Assembly: GCA_021234155.1 (NCBI GenBank)
Contig: JAJEKV010000004.1
Span: 24,531,662 to 24,595,661, forward strand
DNA from: Isoetes taiwanensis
Lineage: Eukaryota; Streptophyta; Lycopodiopsida; Isoetales; Isoetaceae
Direction: 5' to 3'
Length of the DNA stretch: 64,000 nt
Shown one piece after another: positions 34,650 through 45,714 of this stretch; the stretch's first letter is position 1; every line of letters begins with the position of its first letter. Made by a program: the position numbers and the translations under genes. The notes beneath the pieces were generated by a model. That model worked only from the letters and a program-made list of their open reading frames with translations. It ran no database searches and was not told the origin of the DNA.

Positions 34650-35800
34650 ATAGAACGATGGTGCTCAAAATTACCTTGTCTCGTCAAGGTTACCTGTAGA
34701 AATGTCTTGAATATATGTGGGGGAATTCTACAAGTTTACAACAGGATGAAAGATAACTGGTATCGTATATCGGCTAATTGCATTTCGCGGGATTCACCTT
34801 TATCACATGAGCAAATGCCACGTGCGTGCTTAAGGTGAGAAGAAACACCCAAATACATACGTGAAAGTGTTGGAAATACACCCATTCCACGGAGAAAATA
34901 CACTAGAATATTAGTAAGAGATTTAAACCCCTAGTATACAAGCGGAAAAAACCCCTTCCAACCACTCACTTGGTTTATACGGGTCTTCTATGTGAATCCC
35001 CTGGGAATTGCATACATCATGATTTATTTTATGTCTCTCAAGATGGACTTAATAATTTGGGGTGGTTCTCGTGAAGTTTAAGTTAATAATGATGCAATGT
35101 TTAAATGGTGAAGTTTGAATTATTACATCCGAGGTGTATGTTGTAGAGGGGTCTAGATTGGATTTACCTAGTTATGCCTAGATTGGATTTACATTGTTAT
35201 GATGTAGAGGCTATAAATATTAAGAAGGGCCTACATTGGATTTACATGGTTATGCCTAGATTGGATTTACATGGTTATAATCAAAAGTCTAAGTAGAGGC
35301 TAGAAGTTAAAGAAGTCTCCAATTACCTAAAAAAATGCAAGATAGGGAAAGAAGAAAACACACTCTTCTGTCTGACATGTATGATTGCATATCAGGGAGT
35401 TTCAGCATCAAGAAATGCATTAAAGAAAATGCAATTCTCGTGCCATGGAGCCTAATTCATTGGTGTTTAGGCACGATGGGCAAAATAGTTCGATGTTCAG
35501 GCAATGTCGGATTGAATAAATAAAACATGCAAATGAGTTGTATAAATTTCTAAATATGAAACCCCTCTTTCACGAAAAAGGCACAAATATGAAAGCCCTC
35601 TTTCACGAAAAAAGCACAAATTTAGATAGGCGTAGCAGATAATATCGTAAGTTTTGCATCAAGAGAGGCCAAAATGGCAGAGCCAAATTCCATTGTGGGA
35701 TTGAGGCGGATGCCACGTGCCACGCGACCCTGGTCACGAACTAGTTTTTAAAAAAAAAAATATTATACTCTAAGGTTTTTTTATATTCTACATTTCTCAG
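34650..35800 (+). repeat. duplicated module with truncated MITE arm
   Basis: 34650-35520 pairs with 27640-28205. 35517-35730 is a further copy of the CCTCTTTCACG module. It ends in a left-arm-only MITE remnant at about 35731-35800 that starts TGGTCACGAACTAGTTTTT and then degenerates. Confidence 0.8.
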
Positions 35801-35964
35801 GCAATAAAATGTGAAGCTTTATGGGGGTAGACTGCATTATACAGACCCCTCCTTGTGTCGCTGATATCTGGCCCTCCAGGCTTGGATTGGAGGGCTGGGA
35901 TTGTGCCACGTTGGAGGGGGCTGTATCTTTATGTCTTGCGAATTGGATTTTTTCTGCCTGCTAA

Positions 35965-36155
35965 TTTTTGCATAACGCGGGCTTCTGATTGAATCGAGAT
36001 AATTTTTGGATAACGCGGGGGCTTCTGATTGAATCGAGATAATTTTGGATAACGCGGGGCTTCTGATTGAATCGAGAAACTGTGCAGATTTAGTAGAAGT
36101 AGATTTTGGCCCAAATTATTGGATAACGCGGGCTTCTGGCTGAACGGTGCAGATC
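35965..36155. repeat. ~44-bp tandem repeats upstream of the MED26-like ORF
   Basis: Three tandem copies of a unit built on GCTTCTGATTGAATCGAGA preceded by TGGATAACGCGGG, plus a diverged fourth copy (GCTTCTGGCTGAACGGTGC) at about 36119-36155. They end about 100 bp before the ATG at 36254, so they may lie in the promoter or leader of that gene. Confidence 0.85.
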
Positions 36156-36253
36156 TAACCCCAGGGAAATATCGAATTCCCTAGAACCGTTAGATTTAAT
36201 TCCTCGTGAATAAGTAGATGGCTTACGTGAGTTGTTCCTGCATTTGCTGAGAG

Positions 36254-36931
36254 ATGGCGATAGCGAGAGGGCGATCTATGAAGGATTGGAAGCAGTTTTC
36301 TGAGAGCTCCGGCGTTGATTCATGCACTTTACTTCACTATGTGATTGCATTAGCAGACGTTGAAGAGCTGAGGCGGAATAAAGAGTCTCTGATCGCGCAC
36401 TTGATAGCCTCCACTTCAACAACTGAGGATCCATGCCCTGCTCTAGGCATCCAACAACAATCAAAAGGTTTGTCAGATTTAGATTTGCATAAACAAGAAG
36501 TTGTAAAAACTAAAGAAGACGAAAAGATGATATCTATAGAACGAAAAGTGGAAGAGGGGTACAAGAAAGAGCAGGACAGAAAGAAAATCCAGAGGCCAGA
36601 CATGCCAAAGATCCAAGATCCAGTTATCAAGCCTAAGATCCAAGTCCAAAAGAAGCAGAATTCGAAGTTAGCATTCGAAGACGAAAAGATTATATCCATC
36701 AAACGAAAATTGGAAGAGGAGTACAAGAAAGCGCAAGACATAAAGAGACAACACACAATCCAGGTAATCCAGGATCCACTTAGCAAGAAGCAGCCTCCAT
36801 CTAGCAAGATCCAAGTCAAGAAGAAGCGAAAGTTGGAGATTATAAGAAAACAGTGCGCAAGGGATATGCACAGGATGCCTTCTCTTTGCAGTGGACCTAG
36901 GAAGCTAGGTTCTACACTTAAGTCCTTTTAG
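36254..36931 (+). CDS. short MED26-like protein (225 aa, single exon)
   Basis: An uninterrupted 225-codon frame. The N-terminus (residues about 8-55: M-K-D-W-K-Q-F, an A-L-A-D run, E-E-L-R-R-N-K-E-S-L-I) resembles the start of plant Mediator subunit 26 proteins. The segment near residues 145-180, R-K-L-E-E-E-Y-K-K-A-Q-D followed by R-Q-H-T-I-Q-V-I, resembles their C-terminal RKL..YQ.AE..KRQRTIQVM motif. Mediator 26 links Mediator to RNA polymerase II in the nucleus. The central TFIIS N-like (LW) domain of full-length family members is missing, and the C-terminal motif is present twice (first copy about residues 85-115), so the protein is short and rearranged. It is lysine-rich with a basic tail. 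No intron is visible, so it may be a retrocopy. It is the only clean gene-sized frame in the window. The ATG is the first in frame; identity is from memory of the family, not a search. Confidence 0.6.
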   Translation: MAIARGRSMKDWKQFSESSGVDSCTLLHYVIALADVEELRRNKESLIAHLIASTSTTEDPCPALGIQQQSKGLSDLDLHKQEVVKTKEDEKMISIERKVEEGYKKEQDRKKIQRPDMPKIQDPVIKPKIQVQKKQNSKLAFEDEKIISIKRKLEEEYKKAQDIKRQHTIQVIQDPLSKKQPPSSKIQVKKKRKLEIIRKQCARDMHRMPSLCSGPRKLGSTLKSF

Positions 36932-36939
36932 CTCACATT

Positions 36940-37950
36940 GGATATGTTTTTTCTTTTGTATATACATTATTTTCATTCTTTCTATATTGAGAAGAATTCT
37001 CCACATGTACATACGCCATTGGTCGGGGCTTTTCCAACCACAACAATAAAATGATGTTATTCTCTCATAATATATGTTGTTTGTGGTTACTGTCAGTCAC
37101 GTATCTCTTTGCACCCTAAGCAACATTTTCTACAAGAATTGACATTTTAATCATCTCAACTTGTAGTGGGCCTAATCACTCATTCCGCTTCCTTCGACTC
37201 TCAAAATTAATCTTGATCTTTCTATGGAATATAAAACAAATCCTCTTATTATTTGAATTAGTAAAACATTGAGATTTAAATCAAGCCCTCAAGCTTCCAG
37301 ATAGCATCGCTTTGCAAGTAATAACCATCGATGGTTTTGACATTCAAAAGTATCATGACTGTGTGTGCCTTGATGCATTTTCTTAAAAAAACCTTATCCC
37401 AACATACAATCGATATATGCACATACCCTTGAACATCTTCCTATTTGAACATATCATGTTACCATACTTGGAAAATGTTGCACCTTGTAATATGTTTAGT
37501 ATCTTCATTTAACATTTTCATCTATAACCTATATAAAGTGCCCATAACTTTAGCCATGGAGAGTTGCATCCTTTTCTGCCTTCAAATCTTGTTATACGAG
37601 ATTATCATTAGACCCATGCAGAGCTGAGCTTTGTTCTCAGAAGTTACTAGTGTTTTTGTTTAAAAAGGTGTCTAAAAACATAATAGCAGAAACCTCATGG
37701 AATGGTTTTTCAAAGGCTACGTCGTATCATATTTACAAATTTACAAGCGAACACGAAATTAGCCAGAAGAAGGTATGCAAAAGTTCTTCCACATTCCTGT
37801 TATTTGTATTATCAGCATCCATTCTCCGTTGTCTGCTGCCAGGACATGACAGAAAGTCCCAGGTTTTATAAGGATCTAGTTAGGTTTCATAGGTTCGGGC
37901 TGAAAATGATAAGGGTGCCCTGGATAAGTTTTGGCAAACAAGAGGAACGA
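36940..37950. other. no gene recognised
   Basis: The sequence downstream of the MED26-like ORF includes an AATAAA-like AACAATAAAATG at about 37041, which could serve as its poly(A) signal. Otherwise it is AT-rich with no coding homology. Confidence 0.4.
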
Positions 37951-37959
37951 AGCCTGATA

Positions 37960-39470
37960 AAATAGTCTTTCTTACAATTTTAAATTTCTGCTGTAACCCA
38001 GAAGCTCTACCAAATGGTAAACTTATACATGCTTGCATTATTCAGGGTGATCTTGCAACAACTGCTCTCATTAAAATGTATGATAATTGTGGATACTTAG
38101 AGTGCGCACTTAAAATTTTTGAATGAAATACTTGAGCCAGATGCAATCTCATGGGCAAAATGATAAATTGTGAGAACGCTATGCGACTGTGCAATTGCAA
38201 GGTAGTAGACCTAGCGTGGCTATGTTTAGCCCTGTTCTCAGTCTCCTTTCAAAAGAAATGGCGTTAGCAGATGGTAAGATGGTACAGGCCAATACCATCA
38301 GTCATAAAACAGAACGAGATTTAGGCATTGCATTTGTTGATATGTATGGGAATTGTGGAGAGTCTAGGCGATGCTAACAAAATGTTCACAAAGATTAATT
38401 AATGAAATCTCATTTCGTGGAATACTCCAATTTATTAGCAGATGTTAGCAGATGAAGTCTCTTATATCAAAATTTTTACCATGTGGTGATCTGTTGGCAT
38501 GTCCGAGTGGGAAACTCATGTTGCTAGTGATACCTTGAGTTCACGTGTAGAATCAAGAAATGCTCTTATTGGCATGTATGGGAAATGTGGGAGCTTAGAC
38601 GCTGCAGTCACATTCTTCAACATAGAACCGCAACCAAATGTGCTTGCCTCACATATACAAAATGGGCACAACAAGCATGCCGTCCAAGTATTCGAAAGGA
38701 TAATATCTGAGGGCATTAAACCAAGTGAAGTCACCTTCTTGACTCTCATCAGGGACATGCACTAATGACGAAGCCCTTGCAGATGGTAAAATGTTTCACT
38801 CTCATATAATTATTAGTAGATTTGATACTCTAGACAAGGCTGTGAATGGTTCTCTAATTATTATGTACATCAAATGTATATTTACAGGCTGCTCATGAGG
38901 TCTTGGAAAGAATGCAAGAGAAGATTCTAATTGTCTGGAATACTATGATTTTTTGCAAAACATGGGCAAAATACTACTGCAATACAGTTGTTTCAGAATA
39001 TGTGACGGGAATCTGTTATTCCAAATGAGATTACGTGACTTTCAGTGCTTCATTCTTGTGCTGGCTTTTCTGCCCTAATTGTGTACATGCTTGTATAATC
39101 AGCAGCAGAGCTGATTTTGGTTCTATAGTAGGAAATGCTCTTATAATTATGCATGGAAAATGTGGAAGGTTGATAGATGCGCACAGAATATTCGATAAAA
39201 AATCAAGAGGTGATCTCATAGACATCAACACTTCCATCGCATGCCCAATATGGTCATGGCAATGGAGGAGCCATTAAAATTCTGCCAGAAATGAAAGAGT
39301 TAGGCTTGAAGCCAGACAATAGCATACTCGTCCCTCTCCTAACAGGATGCAATCATGCTGGATTGTTTATGGAAGGCTATCATTGTTTTGTTATAGCAAC
39401 TTTGATGCTATACCCATGATAGAACATTACCATTGCTTGATTGACCTACACAGACTTGGGGCCTGGTTAG
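37960..39470 (+). pseudogene. PLS-class PPR protein pseudogene
   Basis: Pentatricopeptide proteins bind and edit or process organelle RNA. Successive frames show the PLS pattern: G-K-L-I-H-A-C-I-I...T-A-L-I-K-M-Y-D-N-C-G (about 38000-38100), A-D-G-K-M-V-Q-A...V-D-M-Y-G-N-C-G (38270-38360), N-A-L-I-G-M-Y-G-K-C-G-S-L-D-A-A (38555-38610) with I-K-P-S-E-V-T-F-L-T-L (38715-38745), then V-H-A-C-I-I-S-S and N-A-L-I-I-M-H-G-K-C-G (39080-39170). L-K-P-D-N-S-I-L-V-P-L-L-T-G-C-N-H-A-G-L (about 39307-39366) and an E-motif-like M-I-E-H-Y-H-C-L-I-D-L (39417-39450) close it. At least five frame changes or stops separate these pieces. The order is that of a normal PPR gene, so this is one decayed gene, not scattered repeats. 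Confidence 0.85.
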
Positions 39471-39479
39471 ACAAGATGT

Positions 39480-40500
39480 GCGATCTGTTGGATGGAATGC
39501 CCTATGTCTCAAAGTTTGCTTTACCCTGCAATTTCACTTCCAGAATTGCATCCGCACTCTCTGACATATATTGCAAGAGCAGTGCCAGTTCCCGCATTCA
39601 TCACAAGTCTGGAATGTTTGCCACTTCTAATTTTTCTAACCTGTTTGGAAATATTGATTCGAAGCAACATACTTGAACAATATTAATAGTTATAAAAATG
39701 CTTAGTACAGACAGAAGATTTCATGAGGGAGGAAGCCTGCTTGGGAAACAGGTTGTGCCATATAAACTGGGAAGGTTGAATTATCTCAGATAGCTTGTAA
39801 GTCCAGCCCGTTCAAGTTATTCACTGCGACCAATAAGCTCTTGAATTTACACAGGAAATGACTGATCATACAGGTTTCTTTGGCATCTGGTAACTTGATT
39901 ATACAATCTTCTGACAGGAGTTTGGCTTGATCATTACAAATGATAGATCACACTGACTAGACTGAAAAGAAAAATATGTGATGCAAGTAACATGATTGGA
40001 AGAGGATACTGTGCCGCAATATAATTGGAAGGAAGGACACGTTTCCAACTTTTTGTGATAATGAATTATGAATCTAATTGGAACCCACATTTAGGAAGGC
40101 AGAGTATGATTTATCCGCTAGTTTCTTAGGATCCCATGCATCTATGTAACATTTCTGCCCTTAATAAGGATGCTTTACAACTAGATTTTAGAGGCTGCAG
40201 GCATTCAGTGACATTTCATGCTCTAGTTTCATTTCTTTTGCCATTGAGCTCAAAGTAGGAAAGCACATCCATCCATCGATCCAAGCTCTTCAATTGATGA
40301 ATCAAAATTGTTTCGGGAATAAAATCAAGGGCAAATTGGCCACCATAAGTTGGATGATCATAGAACAAGTGCTTCATGTTGGTCCGATGCTTCGCCTTAT
40401 TGCCTTGGTTGAACCAAAGCTTTACGGCAGCTACATCCAGATTTAGTTTCATCTGCTCCCTTTGTCTTTCAATCTGATGTGGTTTTCTTATGTGTCTTGC
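39480..40500. other. no gene recognised
   Basis: The tail of the PPR region and sequence of unknown nature. The minus-strand frame at 40216-40452 is protein-like (for example A-L-D-F-I-P-E-T-I-L-I-H-Q) but matches nothing I know. Confidence 0.35.
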
Positions 40501-40503
40501 CAG

Positions 40504-40770
40504 GTTCTTCCACTAGTGCCTCCAGGGAGAAAGGCAGGCGAAGATGGATCTCCATATTCGGGACAGGTGGGGTTCTCTTTGGTTGTTGTTCATATACTTA
40601 ATTAATTATACAGTCTTGGTCATTAAGTGATGCTTGATACATAGAGCTTATCTACTTTCATGACAACATAATTTATGTGCAGGATGCAAACTGTGGAAAC
40701 ACACTATTGATTTCATTAGAAGAGCTTGTAAAAGATGGTCTTCTTGAAAGTAGTGATCTTACAAGTATGA
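40504..40770 (+). pseudogene. DPE1-like: plastid 4-alpha-glucanotransferase (DPE1-type) fragment, two exons
   Basis: DPE1, the disproportionating enzyme, transfers glucan chains during starch breakdown in plastids (GH77). Exon 1 (40504-40566), after a TTGCCAG acceptor, encodes V-L-P-L-V-P-P-G-R-K-A-G-E-D-G-S-P-Y-S-G. After an intron with GTGGGG donor and TGCAG acceptor, exon 2 (40683 to about 40770) encodes D-A-N-C-G-N-T-L-L-I-S-L-E-E-L-V. This is the conserved N-terminal LPLVPPGR...SPY.G.DANxGN..LISLEEL block, with correct intron phase. After it the frame runs S-S-D-L-T-S and stops. The catalytic acid residues, which lie far downstream in the family, are not found in the window, so this is a gene fragment rather than a working gene. 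Confidence 0.85.
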
Positions 40771-41558
40771 TAAGCGGATAAGTGACTTGCATCTTCTTTG
40801 CAATTTCTTTAAATGCTTCTTTGCAGCTTCCTTATAGCTCTATGGAGCATATTTCTTCTGTCAAACATTTAAGCCAGTGCAGCATTCAGTTATAGATAAA
40901 GTGGAGAACCTGCAGCCAAGTTATGTTGTTATTAGCTTCTAGATCAGACGACTGGTGTAAATTTTGTTATGCTGTAAATCACATGCTTTTGCTTTATATG
41001 TGCATATTTGTTCAGGTTTCCATAGCTAATCTCAACTAACAAAGAGGGTACTCGGAATCGTGCAAATGATGTAGTGTGGTTACGTTCTAGTTCAATGCTA
41101 GTAAACGAATTTGTTTCCTCTTCCAATTTTGTTATCCTTCTTATTTCCAATCTATCTATTTTGTCTGAACTTCACAGCTGCTTGAGCATTCCATTGACAC
41201 AACTATCTAATTGGCCAGTTTAAAATGTCACGGTTATGGAGGTTCGTTTGACAAGAAAACCAAAACCTTCCAGCATGCAGTTTAATGTACAATACTAGGC
41301 CCATTCATGTAGCTCATACTATTTCTTGGACCTAAAACAGATCCCAATAGGGCAGTCTAGTTTGGAGGTCAATCGGATTGGAGACGAGGATATATGGTCT
41401 GAAGGAGTGTTATGCTCAGGCCCAGAAGACAACATGACAGCAAAGACCAAAAGGGATTCTGATACATGATAACACTAAATAGAAATACTATTTTGTTCTG
41501 TTCTCTTATTCTTAATCCCCTTTTGTTGAGTTTTAAAGATGATGGGATGGGCTGCAGG

Positions 41559-43207
41559 AACTGAGAGTGAGGAAGCTTTCACGGATGTTACTGAAAAACA
41601 ACAACGTTCTCAAGTAACTGGTAATTAGTCTTTTAAAAGACTTGCTATTATTCTCAGAACTTAACGGTGCATTCTATTATTTTCTAAAAATATATGCCTA
41701 TAACAGGAAAAAAGCATGAGCTTAAGCATGGTCTACCAAAAGGACGAAGGGAAGAGTATCCTGAAGTTCAAAAGATACATGGTTGGGCATCTTTTGGCTC
41801 ATTTATGCAGCCTTTTATTGTTTTTAGCTTATGTACCTTAAGGTGGCACAGTTGACAGTGTTGATGATACTGCTTGGAATTCATCAAGGGTAACAATGAA
41901 AGATATACTTAGGTCGACGGAGGCAAAAGAGAGGAAGGTTAGTAGATGTATCATCTGAAGTTAAAGCTTGTGCAGACGATAATGCAAGTAAATTTCAGTA
42001 GGCATTCACTGCTGGAAAGCAATAACATGTGAGCAGCTTTAAAATAGTGTACAGTTCAGCGGTCTCAACATCATATTGCTTGACTACTGTCAGCAAACTT
42101 TTGCAGTTTATATATGCTTGCAAGGTGCATGTAGTCACTGTAAAGTTTTGAAGGTTTGTAATGTGATTGGGTGGAAAGTTTCCATTTGCATGCAGTCACT
42201 GTTGTTGGAAAGCTTTTGTAGATGAATCGCTTATTCATAAGGAATGAATATGTTCATTAAGTTGTGTAATCAGTCATATCACTAAAATAAAGTCGCGTAG
42301 GTGTGGTGCATGAAGCATGCAAAGAACATTTACATACTACCTTTTGGACTCTGATTTATTTGCCCTTTGTATATGACAGAAACAGAAAGAAGAAGTGGCT
42401 TCAAAATTATTAACCATCAGAATACAAGGGCACATTCAGAGCGCGGAAATACGTCCGCAAAGTATAAGAAAGAAGATAGGGAACACCCCTTTTGAATGTC
42501 CGATGCTTGGGCCCATAGATCAAAAGGTACTATACAAATGTTTGGATGATGTTATTTTGCTATTCTCGTCTGAATCACAACTGAAGGATCCAACACTGTT
42601 TATGTGTAGATTTTGGAAAATATGAAGAAATTATCAGTATATTGCAGACACATGATGAAGAGGATTATGATTATGGGATTCATTGGGGTGCTGATCAATT
42701 TTCGTCTGCAGTTGAGGTAAATATTGCCGCTGACTCTGATCAAATTTATAAAAGCTATGGCCTTAGGAATGAAGAGAGCATACACTATGTGGCTGTAAGA
42801 TTGGCGACCCTGGAGTGTTGGGCTAAATAACCATGCTAAGGTTTATATAGAATGCTAAGTTGAGAAACAAAGTCTACTATTTTGCTAAAGGTCAAATGAA
42901 AAATCAGTCCTTCCAAATCCCCATGAGAGTGTTCTACTATAATTATGGAACAATGTGCCCTGATAATTTTGACTTTGATATGCAGACTGTAGAAGTGTGT
43001 GATGATGGCACAGGGGGTACTTTGAGGAATGAGCAGCCTGTTGAGAATCTCACAGTTTTTTATTTAGGCGATTCAAAGGATGATGACATAGAAGGTCTAA
43101 CAACAGACAACATTTTAGAATACAGTCCTAAAAATGGTGATGCAGATTCAGACATGGAAATAGAAGCAGTTCCCACCAATCCTTTTTTTAATTATAATCA
43201 TCTATGA
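41559..43207 (+). pseudogene. multi-exon gene remnant, family unknown
   Basis: A series of exon-like segments with plausible splice sites lies on one strand: 41559-41621, 41708-41782, about 41844-41938, about 42381-42526, about 42628-42716, about 42735-42810 and 42860-43207. Protein-like runs include S-V-D-D-T-A-W-N-S-S-R-V, I-R-P-Q-S-I-R-K-K-I-G then F-E-C-P-M-L-G-P-I-D-Q-K-V-L, E-E-D-Y-D-Y-G-I-H-W-G-A-D-Q-F and a C-terminal acidic stretch with Y-N-Y-G-T-M-C-P-D-N-F-D-F-D-M. Some exons need frame changes, and one stop falls at about 42830. I do not recognise the family; a divergent meiosis or chromatin protein is only a thought. The last 115-codon frame (42860-43207) is intact and ends in a natural-looking stop. 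Confidence 0.5.
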
Positions 43208-43209
43208 TT

Positions 43210-44665
43210 GATTGCAAAGCATCAGAAGAGTCTATTGTAATTTGCGTGATAACAAGCAATTAGCACATGTGTGCTGCCAATGGTTTTAGATGGGCAGTTC
43301 TCAACTGTGGCAGTGTTGTACCAGGCCAGCCATTCTTGTGGATACAGCTCTCCAAACGGTTGCTGTGTTAGGGGAGGTTCTTAGCATGTTAAAGACTAGA
43401 TGAGCATTCAGCAATACCTCCCTTTTTCATGGTGTTGGGAAATGCGTTTATAGTGATGTTTAATAGAACCTTGGAGCTTGCGACCTTTTGTATCCTTAAC
43501 GTGCCAGGAAGGAATGTGCCAGCAATGCTAGGCCTTTTCAAAAATGCTTCCAAGGATTGAACATCTTATATCAGAGCTTCATCTGGTTTGGGTGACATTG
43601 AAAAGCACACTAATCTATCACAGTTACCATGGGCATATACAAAAACCATGTCACGTGTACATATACAAAAACCATGTCACATAGTACATATGTTTATGTG
43701 TGTGCCACATGCTCCTTCCAATAATTAGCTAAAGCATGGTTGATTTTACTTTGTGTAGGATATGGCAATACAACTCTGAGAATGCCAAAATAAAACAAAG
43801 TCCAACAATAGGGTCAGTATTTAGTACATAGCTTGAATTAAAATTTCAAAACATTTGGTCTGCCAACGAACTTAAGAAGTGAAATTTGTATTGATAAAGG
43901 TCTGCTGTACAATAAGAATAAGAATAAGAATAGTTTTTTATGAGATTAGGCAAGAAAATTGATGTTTATGCCTATGCCCTGCTTGATACAATGCAGTCAA
44001 GATTAATCTTGTGAATATGCATATAGCATTCTCTTAGAAGCACCTACCACAAGGGCTCTCTACAAAGTGAGACAATGTGTTTCATCCTGCAAATTCCTTA
44101 GTAAGTAAACCATGCCATTTAATGATCTAAGTCAGTCATGCCACTTTAGGCCATGTTTGTTGATTCATGTTTATTGGTTGATTTTTGTTGCTGTATGTTG
44201 GTTAAGTGTGGAGTTGTTTATTTAGGAGTTGCACAGTTCATTTCCATGCATGGATGAGAAAAGTATATTTCTTTGTAAGACAAATGTTCCTTTGGTAATC
44301 TTATCTGATTTTGACAACTGTTTCATTTTTATCTTTTTCCCAACAATGAATAATATTGCATGTTTTCCATTTTGCAGAAAGGGTGTTGTTCAGTTGCTTC
44401 AGCAGAACCATCCTTTTTCGCAATTCTTATAGCTGGAAATTACCAAGTTCTTAGAGTTAATTCCTTTAGTACTCCAACTCATCATGTGAGGCATGCAGAT
44501 ATGTCATAGTGTCATGATTAGACTTGGTTTAGGATCACTCAATGTGAAACTGTAATGGCTCTTACCAACCAGACATCATGGATGGATGTTCCAATAATAT
44601 AATATGTATAGTTAGTAATGGTGTTATTAGAGCTTTTTAATTTGTGTACAAAATACATGTAGTAT
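43210..44665. other. no gene recognised
   Basis: AT-rich sequence with a small spaced duplication (TACATATACAAAAACCATGTCAC twice near 43630-43680) and a short AATAAG run at 43910-43935. Frames are short and unmatched. Confidence 0.45.
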
Positions 44666-44667
44666 TA

Positions 44668-44804
44668 GGTAATGCACGCCCGGAAGAAATTCCGGGCTAT
44701 AATTTTTGAGGCGGCGCACGAGCGGCGGAGCCGCGAGTGCGCCACCGAGTCTGGCGGCGCCGCCGAAAAAATTATTGCCGAAATTTCGACCGGCATGCAT
44801 TACC
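44668..44804. mobile_element. 137-bp GC-rich TIR element (GGTAATGCA termini)
   Basis: The left end GGTAATGCACGCCCGG...GAAATT is the imperfect reverse complement of the right end AATTTCGACCGGCATGCATTACC. The interior is very GC-rich (GGCGGCGC / GGCGCCGCC), which is striking in an AT-rich region. No coding sequence. It ends 4 bp before the next element, which starts with the same GTAATGCAC. Confidence 0.75.
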
Positions 44805-44808
44805 GGAC

Positions 44809-45608
44809 GTAATGCACAGTTGGGCGAATTATGTTCTTTATTACTCAGTTTTGGGCGGCAAGCTTTGTTCCGGCATCAAATTGGGCGCCAAGCTCTGTTT
44901 CGTGATCAAATGTTTGCACAGAGCAGCATGTTGCAGAGATTCAAGGCTTAGAAGGATGTCAATCTGCAGAACTATCGCCCCAATCAGAGAACAAGATACT
45001 CTGTTTTTCCCTTTTTTTAGTCAACCTTTGAAAGCTGTGGCTATGGCGGCTTTATCATCTGCAGCGCCGTGAATAGATCGCCTAATTGTTCCGGGTTCAG
45101 AACCCTTTTCCCCTTCGGTGAGCAGGGCTTCAAATGCATCAAGTTTTTGGAGATTCGGCCAAAAGGCAACAAGCTCTTGAAGATCCGGCCAAATGCAACA
45201 AGTTCTTGAAGTCACGGATTCAGCCTTATGTGTTCTTGAAGTCACAGTTCTTGATTGTTACAAGCCTTATGAGAATCATGCAGAAATCATGAGGAAGCTA
45301 CAGATATGGGTCTGTTTTTTTCCCTCTTCCTCATTCTTGCACAAGCTAAGTTCGTCAATGTGGGCTCTGTAGAACCAAAAGAATCAAAACCATAGATATG
45401 CAGAAGCTATAGAATTGTCCACGGGACTTGAACTGGTCACCTAAACTTTGCTCTGGCATAGAAACAAGCAAGGAAGTTTTGCTTTCAAGAAACAACAGAG
45501 TGGCGAGTGTAGCGGTGCGGCTCCAAAGAAACAACAGAGCGGCTCCAAAACATTACGTGTTTTAAAACATGCCTAATTTGACAGTAATTCGCACCAACTG
45601 TGCATTAC
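44809..45608. mobile_element. 800-bp non-autonomous TIR element (GTAATGCACAGTTGG termini)
   Basis: The left terminus, GTAATGCACAGTTGGGCGAATT plus one base (44809-44831), is matched by the right terminus TAATTCGCACCAACTGTGCATTAC (45585-45608) in inverted orientation with one extra base. The interior has no transposase; it contains AAGTTCTTGAAG/ATCCGGCCAA repeats near 45140-45240. The superfamily is not clear. Confidence 0.8.
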
Positions 45609-45714
45609 AGTTTCTTAATTGGGTTAACCATCCCTTTTAATAGCAATAAAATGATAATAACAATACAACAATGTAATGAACTATTGATGAAACATGTAAC
45701 GTAATTTCTTATGA

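Noticed and set aside
27640-35800. CRISPR-like array
   Set aside because: The repeats are hundreds of bases long, diverged and without regular spacers, and the genome is eukaryotic.
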